Shown: positions 45,217-54,704 of the stretch, one piece after another | How positions within the stretch are numbered: the stretch's first letter is position 1 | Layout of the letters: every line of letters begins with the position of its first letter | Assembly: GCF_900176475.1 (NCBI RefSeq) | Contig: NZ_FWXX01000001.1 | Location: 1 to 64,000, forward strand | Length of the DNA: 64,000 nt | Direction: 5' to 3' | DNA from: Tropicibacter naphthalenivorans | GTDB taxonomy: Bacteria > Pseudomonadota > Alphaproteobacteria > Rhodobacterales > Rhodobacteraceae | The notes under the pieces: model-generated | What the model saw: only the letters and a program-made list of their open reading frames with translations | Databases searched by the model: none | What the model was told of the DNA's origin: nothing | Translations under genes and position numbers: made by a program

Positions 45217-46314
45217 ATGCAGATCTTTCTTTTCCTCGTTGCTGGGATTTTCGCCGTTGCGCTTGGGCAAATCCTGCTGTCCTTGGGCATTCCGGCCTGG
45301 GTGCTGGTGGTGGTCACCACGCTGATCCTGATCTTTTTCCGCCGGACCATGGTTGCAATCATCCTCGGCCTGCGCGCACTGGCCGATCGTGTTCCCGCCC
45401 TCGCCCCGGTTTTGCGCGCCGTGGCGAAATGGCTGGAGGACGAAGAGCACATGGCGCAAGAGGTGCAAAAGGCCGATCATCTCGCTGAACACCGCGCCGC
45501 CGCCGCCCGCAGGCAAGCCGCCAAGGACGCCGCCGGGGCCAAGAAGCGCGCTGAACACGCCAAGGCCAAAGCCTCTGCCGAACAGGTCTTTGCCAAGCGG
45601 TCAGAGCCAACGATTTTCCTTGTCCCCGAAGCGCCCGGCCATCAAACAAGCCGCTCGCATATCGGCGGCCTGCCCCGCCTGCCCGAGGGCGAGGATTGGC
45701 CCAAACTCGACGAAGCCCTGACCTTTATTGCCGGCATCGACATGTCGGAAATGCCGCCAGAGGCGCTGTCGCTCGACTTGCCGAACGAAGGCTGGCTGTA
45801 TTTCTTCAACAACATCCACGACGACGGCATGACCGGCGTGGTCATGTATGTCCCCGAGCCGGACGAGCGCGACTCCGAGCCGCCCGAGAGCCTGCCCGAC
45901 CTGCAAGATCGCTTCAAAACCCAGCGCAATCCCGGCGTGATCAAACGCACCCCCGTGCGCGCGGCGGCGGGGCGGACCATGGGCGATGTCTATGGCGACC
46001 CCAACATTCCCGAACCGCGTTTCAATGAATACTATGACGTTATGATGGACGCGATGAACGCCGCTTTCGACGCGGTCGAGGACACCCCCGGCGCGCTGAT
46101 CCGCCGCCGCAACATGGGCGCCATGGTCGGCGGCCCGGAAATCCCTGAGGCCAATATGGAAGGTGGCCAGGGCATCCAGCTCTTGCGGCTCGACACAGAC
46201 GACCACATGGGGATTACCTATGGCGACTGCGGCGCGATCAGCTTTTGGATCGACCACGAGGACGCCGCGCGCGGCAACTGGGATCAGGCGTATATGGTCG
46301 TGGGGTCTTGTTGA
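45217..46314 (+). CDS. Membrane-anchored DUF1963 (YwqG-like) protein
   Basis: A 365-aa protein. Two N-terminal membrane segments (MQIFLFLVAGIFAVALGQIL and VLVVVTTLILIFF) precede an Ala/Lys-rich coiled coil (about 85-130). The C-terminal DUF1963 domain starts with SHIGGLPRLPEGEDWPKLDE and LPNEGWLYFFNN and ends with GDCGAISFWIDHED. DUF1963 has no established activity. The chosen start is ATG 45217; TTG 45199 in front of the G tract is in frame in this sequence but would shift with any change in tract length. Convergent with trkH, 15 bp apart. Confidence 0.8.
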   Translation: MQIFLFLVAGIFAVALGQILLSLGIPAWVLVVVTTLILIFFRRTMVAIILGLRALADRVPALAPVLRAVAKWLEDEEHMAQEVQKADHLAEHRAAAARRQAAKDAAGAKKRAEHAKAKASAEQVFAKRSEPTIFLVPEAPGHQTSRSHIGGLPRLPEGEDWPKLDEALTFIAGIDMSEMPPEALSLDLPNEGWLYFFNNIHDDGMTGVVMYVPEPDERDSEPPESLPDLQDRFKTQRNPGVIKRTPVRAAAGRTMGDVYGDPNIPEPRFNEYYDVMMDAMNAAFDAVEDTPGALIRRRNMGAMVGGPEIPEANMEGGQGIQLLRLDTDDHMGITYGDCGAISFWIDHEDAARGNWDQAYMVVGSC

Positions 46315-46329
46315 GCCCGCCGCCGGCGC

Positions 46330-47778
46330 TTAGGCGCGCCAGAACCGCAACGAGAACAGCGTCAGCACCGACAGCAGTTCCAGCCGCCCCAGCAGCATCG
46401 CAAAGCTGAGGATCCACTTGGCCGTGTCGCCCACATCGGCAAAGTTGCCCGCCGGGCCAATCATCGGCCCCAGCCCCGGCCCCACATTGGCAATCGCCGT
46501 TGCCGCGCCCGACACCGAGGTGATGAAATCAAGGCCCGTCAGGCTGAGCGCGACGGCAATCACCCCCAGCGAGACGATAAAGAACACAAAGAAAGACATG
46601 ACCGATCCCATGACGTCATCGGTGACCGGGCGGCCCTGGAATCGCGGGACAAAGACGCCGTGGGGGGAACGGATGCGGCGCAACTGCACTTTGATCGAGG
46701 AAAACAGGATCTGGTAGCGGAACACTTTGACCGAACAGGCGGTGGACCCCGCGCAACCACCGATCAATCCGATGAAAAAGAACATGGCGATCAGGAAGGC
46801 GCCCCACTGCATGTAATCGACAGAGGCGTAGCCGGTGCCCGAGATGATCGAGGTGATGTTGAACAGCGCCTCGCGCACGGCTTGTTCGGGGTGGTGCGGG
46901 AAAATCCACAGCAGAATGATGCTGGTGACGACGACGAGAAAGCCGATGATCCCGAGGAAGGTCCAGATCTGGCTGTCCTTGAAGAACGCGCGGGTGTTGC
47001 CGTTCATGATCTGCACGTAGCGCACAAACGGCAGCGCCGCGAGCACCATAAAGACCGAGGCGACGTATTCCGCCGGGCCAGAAAACGTGCCGAAAGACGC
47101 GTCGTAATTGGCAAAGCCCCCGGTCGACACGGTGGTCATGGCGTGGACGGTGGCATCAAACGGGTTCATGCCGCACAGCAAATACGCCCCGGCGCAGGCC
47201 AGGGTAATCGTCACGTAAATCGTTGAGATACTGGACGAAATCTGCGTCGCGCGGGGCAGGATCTTACCCATGGTGTCAAAGCTTTCCGAGCGGAAAATCT
47301 GCATCCCGCCGACCCGCAGTTCGGGCAGGAACACCATGGCGACCACAATGATGCCGATCCCGCCCAGCCATTGCAGCAAGCCCCGCCACAGCAGCAGCCC
47401 CTTGGGCAGATCGTCCAGCCCCGACAGCACCGTCGACCCGGTGGTGGTCAGGCCGGACATTGCCTCGAAATAAGCATCGGTAAAGCTGGCGTCCGTCGCG
47501 CCCAGCACAAAGGGCAGCGCGCCAAAGACCGGCAGCGCCGCCCAGACGCCCGTGGTCAACAGGAACGTCTGTTGCAGGGTCAGCCCCTCTTTGACCGCGT
47601 TGGAGCAGGACAGGGCCACAAGCCCCCCCGCCAGCGCGGTGATGATCGCGCTTTCCAGAAAGACAGGCCATTCCCCCCGCCCTTCGGCAAGGTCCACAAG
47701 CAGCGGCAACAGCATGGTGCCCCCAAGGCACGCCACAAGCAGGCCGATCACATAGGCGACGGGTCGAATATCGAACAT
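46330..47778 (-). CDS. trkH: TrkH-type potassium uptake channel subunit
   Basis: Membrane-embedded K+ translocation subunit, 482 aa with about ten membrane segments. The four selectivity-filter loops are visible: GLTTTGSTVLSG, TTVSTGGFAN, SIISGTGYAS and IANVGPGLGPM. TrkH works with a cytoplasmic TrkA NAD-binding subunit, which is not adjacent here. The start at 47778 gives the normal N-terminus MFDIRPVAYVIGLL; upstream Arg-rich sequence was dropped. The preceding gene on the same strand is the small DUF1127-like gene. Confidence 0.93.
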   Translation of the reverse strand: MFDIRPVAYVIGLLVACLGGTMLLPLLVDLAEGRGEWPVFLESAIITALAGGLVALSCSNAVKEGLTLQQTFLLTTGVWAALPVFGALPFVLGATDASFTDAYFEAMSGLTTTGSTVLSGLDDLPKGLLLWRGLLQWLGGIGIIVVAMVFLPELRVGGMQIFRSESFDTMGKILPRATQISSSISTIYVTITLACAGAYLLCGMNPFDATVHAMTTVSTGGFANYDASFGTFSGPAEYVASVFMVLAALPFVRYVQIMNGNTRAFFKDSQIWTFLGIIGFLVVVTSIILLWIFPHHPEQAVREALFNITSIISGTGYASVDYMQWGAFLIAMFFFIGLIGGCAGSTACSVKVFRYQILFSSIKVQLRRIRSPHGVFVPRFQGRPVTDDVMGSVMSFFVFFIVSLGVIAVALSLTGLDFITSVSGAATAIANVGPGLGPMIGPAGNFADVGDTAKWILSFAMLLGRLELLSVLTLFSLRFWRA

Positions 47779-47845
47779 GGACAAAGCCTTGGCGGTGCGC
47801 GCTGCCCGTGTCAAGCGCCCCAAAAGCCGCGACCGACGCCGCACC

Positions 47846-48070
47846 CTAGGCCGCGATCAGATCGCGAAACACATGCGGCAGGATTTGATCCCGTGTCAGG
47901 CCCATTTGTGCAAGGTCCTCATCGGTTTGCGCCTCGAGCACGATGATCTCTCGGAGCCGGGCACGGCGCAGCGCCGAGGGGTTAAACCCCAGCCCGATGC
48001 TGGCAAAATAGCGGTCAATCTTGGTGTTCAGGCGGGTGTGTCCCACCCTGAGCTGTACGTTGTCGCGCAT
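47846..48070 (-). CDS. DUF1127-like small protein
   Basis: A 74-aa protein whose second half has the DUF1127 pattern: RARLREIIVLEAQTDEDLAQ then MGLTRDQILPHVFRDLIA. It starts at 48070 behind GAAAGG. Unlike the CcaF1-like protein it is less basic and no anti-SD hairpins follow; trkH follows instead. DUF1127 proteins are often RNA-binding, so a regulatory role is possible. Confidence 0.75.
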   Translation of the reverse strand: MRDNVQLRVGHTRLNTKIDRYFASIGLGFNPSALRRARLREIIVLEAQTDEDLAQMGLTRDQILPHVFRDLIAA

Positions 48071-48234
48071 TTGGGAAACCTTTCGTTAGAGACTTAGGTT
48101 TCCTCCCATCGAGTTAACGGTAGCACAGGGCCGGTAATTTTCCCGTAAATCCGCGCATTTTTTCGCGCATCTCAGGCCGCGTCACGCAAAATGCGCCCGA
48201 GCAGGCCCGGACGCATGGCAAAACGCTGAAATTT

Positions 48235-49335
48235 TCAGCCGACGTGGAACAGCGACGCGAACAAACGCGGGTCAAGGCTGTCGGCGGCAAAGGTGTCGCC
48301 CTCGGTCAGGACCGACACCGCGTCATGGCTGTGCAGGCTTTCCTGATGGCTGGCGAGCACGCGGAAATCGCCGATGCGCGGGTCATCCTCAAGCGCTTCG
48401 GCGAACAGGCGCGCGGCATCCTCGACGAAAATCGGGTTGGCCGCGTTGAGTTCGGCAAAGGCTTGTTCGTCCTCGCGCTTGACCATGACTTGGGTCTCGG
48501 TCGGCACTTGGGCGCGGCACATCTCGATCAGGTCTTCGAACCACAGGCAAGTCGGGCCAACCAGTTCCACCGAAATCCGCGCAACCGAGCGCTGAGAATG
48601 CGGGGTTGCCAGCTGGCCACGCTCGCGCCGGGCGTGTTCCGACAGTTCCAGCGAACAGGGGCACGTAGAAGAGTAAACGAAATCCAGATGCACAATCTTG
48701 CGGCGGACCCCGGCGGTTTCCACCAGCTCCAGCGCGATGTCGTAATACTGATAGCCCGACAGGCCCGACCGCAGGCTCTGCACCTTCATCGGGAAGGAAA
48801 AGCGCATGTTGATGCGCGCATCAAAGCTTTCGAGGTCGGTTTTATAGTCGTCCAGCGCCGCTTCGATCACCTCAAAGCTAAAGGTTTTCTCGGCGTGAGC
48901 ATAAAAAGAGCGCATGATGCGGCTCATATTGATGCCCTTTTTATCGGCCTCAAGGCTGACAGTGCCGGTCACGCTGGTTTCCAGCGTCAGATCGCCGTTG
49001 TCGCGGGTATGGTATTGAATCGGCAGGCGGAAATTCGAAATCCCCACATGCTGAATTGCCCGGTTCGCGCCTTTGATCAGCGACGCCGGACCGTTTTGCA
49101 GGTCCGGCAGGCTGTCCTTGTAGGCGGGTTCGACGACGAAGTCCTCGGGGTACTCGCGGCGCAGCGCCGGGTAATCCGAAGGCTCGGCGTCGCGCACGAA
49201 TTGCCGCAGAGCCGGATCGAGGGTCTCGATCTCTTCGCTGGCGGCACCTTGTGCCCATTCGCGCAGCACGGCCAGCGCCGCCTCTGCGTCGCCCCGGCCC
49301 GGTTTACGGTCAATGTCCGGCGTGTGCATGTTCAT
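48235..49335 (-). CDS. folE2: GTP cyclohydrolase FolE2 (GCYH-IB)
   Basis: Converts GTP to dihydroneopterin triphosphate, the first step of folate and queuosine-precursor synthesis. This is the type IB enzyme, which can use metals other than zinc. The 366-aa protein has the signature VYSSTCPCSLELSEHARRE with the catalytic Cys near 225, and other conserved blocks (GISNFRLPIQY, SQRSVARISVEL, ESLHSHDAV). Start ATG 49335, with AGGGGT upstream; a second ATG lies at 49329. Probably monocistronic. Confidence 0.93.
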   Translation of the reverse strand: MNMHTPDIDRKPGRGDAEAALAVLREWAQGAASEEIETLDPALRQFVRDAEPSDYPALRREYPEDFVVEPAYKDSLPDLQNGPASLIKGANRAIQHVGISNFRLPIQYHTRDNGDLTLETSVTGTVSLEADKKGINMSRIMRSFYAHAEKTFSFEVIEAALDDYKTDLESFDARINMRFSFPMKVQSLRSGLSGYQYYDIALELVETAGVRRKIVHLDFVYSSTCPCSLELSEHARRERGQLATPHSQRSVARISVELVGPTCLWFEDLIEMCRAQVPTETQVMVKREDEQAFAELNAANPIFVEDAARLFAEALEDDPRIGDFRVLASHQESLHSHDAVSVLTEGDTFAADSLDPRLFASLFHVG

Positions 49336-49457
49336 AAGGGAAACCCCTGATCCAGTCATTCGCGTTACAACATAGGAACTGCCAGCGGCAATTTCCATTC
49401 TTGCCTAGTCTTACGTCAGAAACGACATTCCGGATCAAAAGTTTCCCTTTGATCGCA

Positions 49458-50633
49458 TTAAATCGCGTCCAGAGCCTGAAGGATGTCGTCGATGATGTCC
49501 TGCGGATCCTCAAGACCGACCGACAGACGCACCAGACCCGGCGTGATTCCCAAGGTATCCTTTTGGTCCTGAGGAAGGCGCTGGTGGGTAGTGGTCGCCG
49601 GGTGGGTCGCGATGGATTTCGCGTCGGCAAAGTTGTTCGAGATGATGATCGTTTGCAGCGCGTTGAGGAAGGCAAAGCACTCCTCGCGCCCGCCCTTGAC
49701 GTCAAAAGCCACCACGGTGCCGCCTGCCTCGGACTGTGCCAGCGCCAGCTCGTGCTGCGGGTGGCCGGGGTGCGTGGGGTAGCGGACCGCGTTCAGCTTG
49801 GGGTGACCGGTCAGCGCCTCGGCCAGCGCATAGGCGCCCTTGGCCTGCGCGCGCACGCGAAGTTCCAGCGTTTCCAAGGCCTTGAGGTGCGACCAAGCGG
49901 TGAACGGGTTCATCGCGCCGCCGGTGTGCTTCATGTAGGTTTCGATCGGCCCGCGCACCAGTTCGGTGGACCCGCAGATCATGCCGCCCAGCATCCGGCC
50001 CTGCCCGTCCACGTGCTTGGTGGTGGAAATCGCCACCAGATCGACGCCGCAGTCCTTGCAGTACGAGAACACCGGGGTCGCCATGGCGTCATCGACCACG
50101 ACCAGCGCGCCCTTGGCATGCGCGACCTCAACGACGTGCCGCAGGTCGATGACCTCCAGCGTGGGGTTCGAAATCGACTCGAGGAAGACCAGCCGCGTGT
50201 CATCGCGGATCGCCGCATCCCAGGCCGCATTGTCGGTGCCATCGACCAAGGTCACTTCGACGTTGAATTTGCGCAGGATCTCTTCGAGCACATAGAGGCA
50301 CGAGCCGAACAGCGCCCGCGAGGCCACCACGTGATCGCCCGCCTTGACCAGGGCCATCAGCGCGCCGGACACCGCCGCCATGCCGGAATTGCACGCAAAA
50401 CCAGCCTCATAGCCCAGATAGCCGGCGAGGCGGTCTTCGAACATGCGCATGGTCGGGTTGCCGTAGCGCGCATAGATGAACTCATCCGGGCCGGCCTTGA
50501 TGAACCGCGCTTCGGCGGCCTCGGCGGTGTCATAGACAAAGCCCTGGGTCAGGAACACGGCTTCGGAGACTTCGTTCCACTGGCTGCGCTTGGTGCCGCC
50601 ATGCACGAGTTTGGTTTGTTTGCTGCGCGTCAT
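49458..50633 (-). CDS. metZ: O-succinylhomoserine sulfhydrylase
   Basis: PLP enzyme that makes homocysteine directly from O-succinylhomoserine and sulfide in methionine synthesis. The 391-aa protein is a Cys/Met metabolism PLP-dependent enzyme with the cofactor lysine K206 in STTKHVDGQGR, and YARYGNPTMRMFE and GMAAVSGALMAL near the N-terminus. In alphaproteobacteria this gene is usually called metZ. A SAM-II-type riboswitch and an attenuator-like hairpin precede it, giving feedback by S-adenosylmethionine. The start at 50633 has GAAGGA upstream. Confidence 0.94.
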   Translation of the reverse strand: MTRSKQTKLVHGGTKRSQWNEVSEAVFLTQGFVYDTAEAAEARFIKAGPDEFIYARYGNPTMRMFEDRLAGYLGYEAGFACNSGMAAVSGALMALVKAGDHVVASRALFGSCLYVLEEILRKFNVEVTLVDGTDNAAWDAAIRDDTRLVFLESISNPTLEVIDLRHVVEVAHAKGALVVVDDAMATPVFSYCKDCGVDLVAISTTKHVDGQGRMLGGMICGSTELVRGPIETYMKHTGGAMNPFTAWSHLKALETLELRVRAQAKGAYALAEALTGHPKLNAVRYPTHPGHPQHELALAQSEAGGTVVAFDVKGGREECFAFLNALQTIIISNNFADAKSIATHPATTTHQRLPQDQKDTLGITPGLVRLSVGLEDPQDIIDDILQALDAI

Positions 50634-50650
50634 CTCTTTGATCCTTCAAC

Positions 50651-50690
50651 AAAAAAGCCCCAGTCGCGGCCAAGCGAAAGGAGCCTTTCG
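50651..50690 (-). terminator. Attenuator-like hairpins in the metZ leader
   Basis: On the minus strand CGAAAGG and CCTTTCG form one hairpin. Alternatively AGGCTCC pairs with GGGGCTT immediately before TTTTTT (50651-50656). The two are mutually exclusive, as in an attenuator below a riboswitch. Confidence 0.45.
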
Positions 50691-50692
50691 TC

Positions 50693-50762
50693 TGACCTCT
50701 TTAGCGGTTTTTCTCAGGGCGTCCCCGAGGTGGCCCGCAATCCGGTAAACAAATCGCCACGC
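50693..50762 (-). promoter_or_regulatory. SAM-II (SAM-alpha) riboswitch
   Basis: Minus strand: stem GTGGC (50760-50756) with GCCAC (50734-50730), loop beginning GATTTG and containing ATTGCGG, then ACCGCTAAAGAGG. The loop GCGG can pair with CCGC before the conserved CTAAA to form the SAM-II pseudoknot. An extra small hairpin (CTCGGGG...CCCTGAG) is inserted between. Position ahead of metZ fits the class. Confidence 0.7.
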
Positions 50763-50883
50763 GGCACGGATACGCGCGTTAAACGCGTATTGCAAGACCG
50801 TCACGCTAGCGTAACCAAGCTTTCACACATCGCGCGCAGCTTATGGTTAACGGTTTTTGGCGGACTCAGAGGGACAAGCCCCC

Positions 50884-51789
50884 ATGCCCATGCTGCGGAT
50901 CACGGCGACGTTGGAGGGTGCGCAATTGCACGGCGCATCTGCGGCGTTGCGGCCGGTTTTGCGCCACGCGCTGGCGGTCGATCCCGGCCCGGTGACGGTG
51001 ATGATCCACGGGTATAAATACCTGCCCGGCCATCCGCTGCATTGCCCGCATGAGACGATCCAGTCGCGCCTGCCCAAGCGCCAGCATCGCCGCGTGGTGT
51101 CCTGGCCCCGGCATCTGGGGCTGCGCGGCCAGCGGGGCGAAGGGCTGGGGATTTCCTTTGGCTGGGGGGCGCGCGGCTCGCTCTGGGCGGCGCATGGGGC
51201 GGCGTGGCAGGCGGGCGCGGTGCTGGCCGATCTGCTCGAGGTGATCGCGCAGTTGGCGCCGGGGCGGCCGGTGCATCTGGTGGCGCACAGCATGGGCGCG
51301 CGGGTGGCCCTGCGCGCCATTTCGCTGTCGCCCCATGTGCAGACCGCGATCCTGATGTCGGGGGCCGAGTTCTGCGCCACCGCCCGCGGATCGTTGCAAG
51401 GCAAGCTAACGCAGGTGCTGAACGTCACCAGCCGGGAAAATGACCTGTTCGACTATGGGATTGAGCGGCTTTTGCCCGCGCCGGTGCCGGGGGATCGGAC
51501 GTTGGGGCATGGTCTGTCGCTGCCGAACCTCGTGACGCTGCAACTGGATGACGACCGCAGCCTGCATGCGCTGCGGACTTTGGGCTTTCCGATCAAAGCG
51601 CCAGAAAAGCGCATTTGCCATTGGTCGCCCTACCTGCGGCCCGGCGTCTTTCCCTTGTATCGCGCGGTGCTGGCGGGGCGGCTGCCCCTGCCGATGCTGG
51701 CCAGCGCCCTGCCCGCGCAAACCACCCCGCGCTGGTCGCGCCTGCGGCCCCGTTTGGGCAAGATGCCGCCGGGGCTGGCGCTGCCTTAA
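50884..51789 (+). CDS. Alpha/beta-hydrolase fold protein
   Basis: A 301-aa protein with the nucleophile elbow HSMGAR in VHLVAHSMGARVALRA and an oxyanion-side strand VTVMIHGYKY. There is no signal peptide. Substrate unknown; lipase- or esterase-like activity is plausible. The start at 50884 is chosen over an upstream TTG because of the nearby CAGAGGG; ATG 50890 is equally close. It stands alone between metZ (divergent) and the antiporter gene. Confidence 0.75.
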   Translation: MPMLRITATLEGAQLHGASAALRPVLRHALAVDPGPVTVMIHGYKYLPGHPLHCPHETIQSRLPKRQHRRVVSWPRHLGLRGQRGEGLGISFGWGARGSLWAAHGAAWQAGAVLADLLEVIAQLAPGRPVHLVAHSMGARVALRAISLSPHVQTAILMSGAEFCATARGSLQGKLTQVLNVTSRENDLFDYGIERLLPAPVPGDRTLGHGLSLPNLVTLQLDDDRSLHALRTLGFPIKAPEKRICHWSPYLRPGVFPLYRAVLAGRLPLPMLASALPAQTTPRWSRLRPRLGKMPPGLALP

Positions 51790-51922
51790 CAAAATCGCCG
51801 CCCCTCATGGGCTTTTCACCAACACTCCCTAGTTTTCATGCCAAAGCGCGACACTTGATGTTGCGCTTGCCTGCCTTTGCACCGCATCATGGTGTTAACC
51901 ATCTGACAGGACGCGCAAAACT

Positions 51923-53833
51923 ATGGAGTCATTCCTCTTTCAGGCCTCGGTCTTTTTGGCGGCGGCGGTGATCGCCGTGCCCATCGCCGCCCGGCTGGGG
52001 CTGGGGTCGGTGCTGGGCTATCTCGCCGCCGGGGTCATTATCGGGCCGGGCTTGGGCCTGATCGAACACACCGAAGACATTCAGCATTTCGCCGAATTCG
52101 GCGTGGTGATGATGCTGTTCATCATCGGGCTAGAGCTGGAGCCGCGCGCCCTGTGGGACATGCGCCACCGCTTGATCGGCCTTGGCGGGCTGCAAGTGGT
52201 CCTGACCACGCTGGCGATCATGGGCGCGGCCATGGCCTTGGGGCAATGGTATAAGCCCTTGGATTCATGGCAAACCAGCCTTGCGATCGGCCTGACCGTG
52301 GCGCTGTCATCCACCGCCATCGTGCTGCAAACCCTGTCGGAAAAGGGGCTGATGCAGACCAACGGCGGGCGCTCGACGTTCTCGGTGCTGCTGACGCAGG
52401 ACATCGCGGTGATCCCCATGCTGATCGCCTTGCCCCTGCTGGCCACCGGCCCCACCATCACCCTGTCGCAGGACGGCTCGATCCAGCGGCCCAACAGCGC
52501 GGCGGCGGTCGACACGGCGCACGGCTCCATGTCCCTGATCGAAGGTCTGCCGGGCTGGGGAGTGGCGCTGATGATGCTGGGCATGATGGCGGCGATCATC
52601 ATCGCGGGGATCTACGGCGCGCGTCCGCTGTTCCGCTTTATCCACGCCGCCCACCTGCCAGAGATGTTCACCGCCGTGGCGCTGCTGATCGTCGTGGGCA
52701 TCGGATTCTTGATGAACCTCGTGGGGCTGTCCGCCGCGCTGGGGACGTTCCTTGCGGGCGTCGTGCTTGCGAACTCGGAGTTCCGGCACGAACTAGAGAG
52801 CGACATCGCGCCGTTCAAAGGCCTGCTGCTGGGGCTGTTTTTCATCACCGTCGGCGCGGGCATCGACATTGACCGGCTGCTGGCCGAGCCACTGGTGATG
52901 CTGGGGTTGGCGCTGGGGCTGATTGTCATCAAGGGCGTGGTGCTGTTCGGCTTGGGCCTGCTGTTCGGCCTGCGCAAACGCGGGCTGTGGCTGTTCACGC
53001 TGGGGCTGGCGCAGGCCGGCGAGTTCGGCTTTGTCCTTGTATCCTTTGGCCTGCAACAAAGCGTGCTGACCGCGGGGCTGGCCAACCGTCTGCTGCTGGT
53101 GATCGCCCTGTCGATGATGATCACGCCGGCGCTGTTCCTGATCTTTGACCACCTCGCCAAACGGTTCGAAGAGCGCGGCGAATCCGTCAAACCGGACAAG
53201 ATCGACGCCACCGGGCCGGTGATCATCGCGGGCATCGGGCGCTTTGGGCAGATCGTGAACCGCCTTGTGCAATCCTCTGGGTTTCAGGCCGTGGTGCTGG
53301 ATCACGACATGAAGACCATCCAGCTGATGCGCCAGTTCGGCTATCGCGGCTTCTTTGGCGACCCGACCCGGCCCGAGCTGCTGCACGCCGCCGGGATCGA
53401 AAGCGCGCGCGTTCTGGTCGCCGCGCTGGACGACCCCAAGGCGACCACCAAGCTGGTGGCCTATGCCCGCCGCATCCGGCCCGATCTGCACATCATCGCC
53501 CGCGCCCGCGACCGCACCCATGTGTTCCAGCTGTATAAAGCCGGGGCCGATGACATCGTGCGCGAGATGTTTGACAGCTCGCTGCGCGCCGGGCGCTATG
53601 TCCTGGAAAACCTCGGGATGAGCGAATACGAAGCCGCCATCGCCGAAGAGACATTCTATCATCAAGACCGCGACATCGTGCGCGAGCTGGCGACCTTGTG
53701 GGATCCGGCGATCCCGTCGGCGCAGAACCACGCCTATATCGCCCGCGCCAAAGAGCTGGAAAAAGACCTTGGCGCGACGCTGTACGCGGCACTGGAAGAG
53801 CGCGCCAAGAAGGCCAAGGAAGACGCGGCCTAG
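51923..53833 (+). CDS. Kef-type monovalent cation:proton antiporter (CPA2) with RCK domain
   Basis: A 636-aa inner-membrane transporter. About twelve membrane segments (residues 1-400) form the Na+/H+ exchanger domain. A TrkA-N/RCK domain follows with the dinucleotide-binding motif GIGRFG near 437 and FFGDPTRPELLHAAGIESAR. It resembles KefB/KefC glutathione-gated K+ efflux systems; no KefF/KefG partner is adjacent. The C-terminal tail is charged and helical. It would export K+ (or Na+) in exchange for protons. Confidence 0.88.
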   Translation: MESFLFQASVFLAAAVIAVPIAARLGLGSVLGYLAAGVIIGPGLGLIEHTEDIQHFAEFGVVMMLFIIGLELEPRALWDMRHRLIGLGGLQVVLTTLAIMGAAMALGQWYKPLDSWQTSLAIGLTVALSSTAIVLQTLSEKGLMQTNGGRSTFSVLLTQDIAVIPMLIALPLLATGPTITLSQDGSIQRPNSAAAVDTAHGSMSLIEGLPGWGVALMMLGMMAAIIIAGIYGARPLFRFIHAAHLPEMFTAVALLIVVGIGFLMNLVGLSAALGTFLAGVVLANSEFRHELESDIAPFKGLLLGLFFITVGAGIDIDRLLAEPLVMLGLALGLIVIKGVVLFGLGLLFGLRKRGLWLFTLGLAQAGEFGFVLVSFGLQQSVLTAGLANRLLLVIALSMMITPALFLIFDHLAKRFEERGESVKPDKIDATGPVIIAGIGRFGQIVNRLVQSSGFQAVVLDHDMKTIQLMRQFGYRGFFGDPTRPELLHAAGIESARVLVAALDDPKATTKLVAYARRIRPDLHIIARARDRTHVFQLYKAGADDIVREMFDSSLRAGRYVLENLGMSEYEAAIAEETFYHQDRDIVRELATLWDPAIPSAQNHAYIARAKELEKDLGATLYAALEERAKKAKEDAA

Positions 53834-53850
53834 GCCCGCGTTCAGACACG

Positions 53851-53892
53851 AAAAAGCGGCGCCCCCACTCCGGGATGCGCGGCTTTTTATTT
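53851..53892. terminator. Bidirectional terminator between the antiporter gene and carD
   Basis: AAAAAGCGGCGC (53851-53862) and GCGCGGCTTTTT (53877-53888) pair with one mismatch, with A and T runs on both sides. It serves both convergent genes. Confidence 0.75.
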
Positions 53893-53906
53893 TGGGTGTA
53901 AAGGGC

Positions 53907-54413
53907 TTACGCGGCGCGCAGACCCAGCACTTCGTCCACCTGACGGGCGGCGGCAGCTTCGTCACCGGTGACGGCGGCCACTTCGCGGGTCAGACGTTCC
54001 AGCGCGGCCTCATAAAGTTGACGCTCGGAGTAGGACTGTTCGCGCTGGTCGTCGCCGCGGTGCAGGTCGCGCACCACTTCGGCGATGGCAATCAGGTCGC
54101 CCGAGTTGATCTTTTGCTCGTATTCCTGCGCGCGGCGGGACCACATGGCGCGCTTGACCTTGGCCTTGCCGCGCAGGGTTTTCATCGCGGCATCCACCAC
54201 GTCAGGCGAGCTGAGCGAACGCATGCCGACTTCGGTCGCCTTGTGGGTCGGCACCCGCAGGGTCATCTTGTCCTTTTCAAAAGAGATCACGAAAAGCTCC
54301 AGGCTGATGCCTGCGATTTCCTGTTCCTCGATGTTGACGATCTGGCCGACGCCGTGGGCCGGATAGACGACATACTCGTTGGGACGGAATTCGGGTTTCT
54401 TCGCTTTGGTCAT
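53907..54413 (-). CDS. carD: CarD-family transcription regulator
   Basis: Binds RNA polymerase beta and stabilises open promoter complexes. The 168-aa protein has the N-terminal CarD/TRCF-type RNAP-interaction domain (EYVVYPAHGVGQIVNIEEQE, residues ~13-70) and a C-terminal helical DNA-binding domain (KRAMWSRRAQEYEQKINSGD). The start at 54413 follows GAGGAAG; a longer frame upstream lacks conserved sequence. CarD genes are conserved in alphaproteobacteria and next to fdxA here. Confidence 0.93.
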   Translation of the reverse strand: MTKAKKPEFRPNEYVVYPAHGVGQIVNIEEQEIAGISLELFVISFEKDKMTLRVPTHKATEVGMRSLSSPDVVDAAMKTLRGKAKVKRAMWSRRAQEYEQKINSGDLIAIAEVVRDLHRGDDQREQSYSERQLYEAALERLTREVAAVTGDEAAAARQVDEVLGLRAA

Positions 54414-54704
54414 ATAGTCGCTTCCTCGCAGCTCAGACAGACGCAGCATCCTTAGGGACACGCGGACAACAAAAGAGGTGAACGGGACCCGATCTGAACC
54501 CCCGATCACCTTGCGATCCGCTGTCGTGTTAAATCCCCAATGCCAAAGTGGCTTGGCGCGCTGCATACAATGTCTTCATGTGAGGACAGAGCATATCACA
54601 AAAACGCGCCCCATCCTAGCGCCACGCTCAGATGGAAAAGGCCCGTGATTACAGGCCGTTAGCGCGCCCATCACGGACGCGCGACAATTTTTACCCGAAT
54701 CGGA

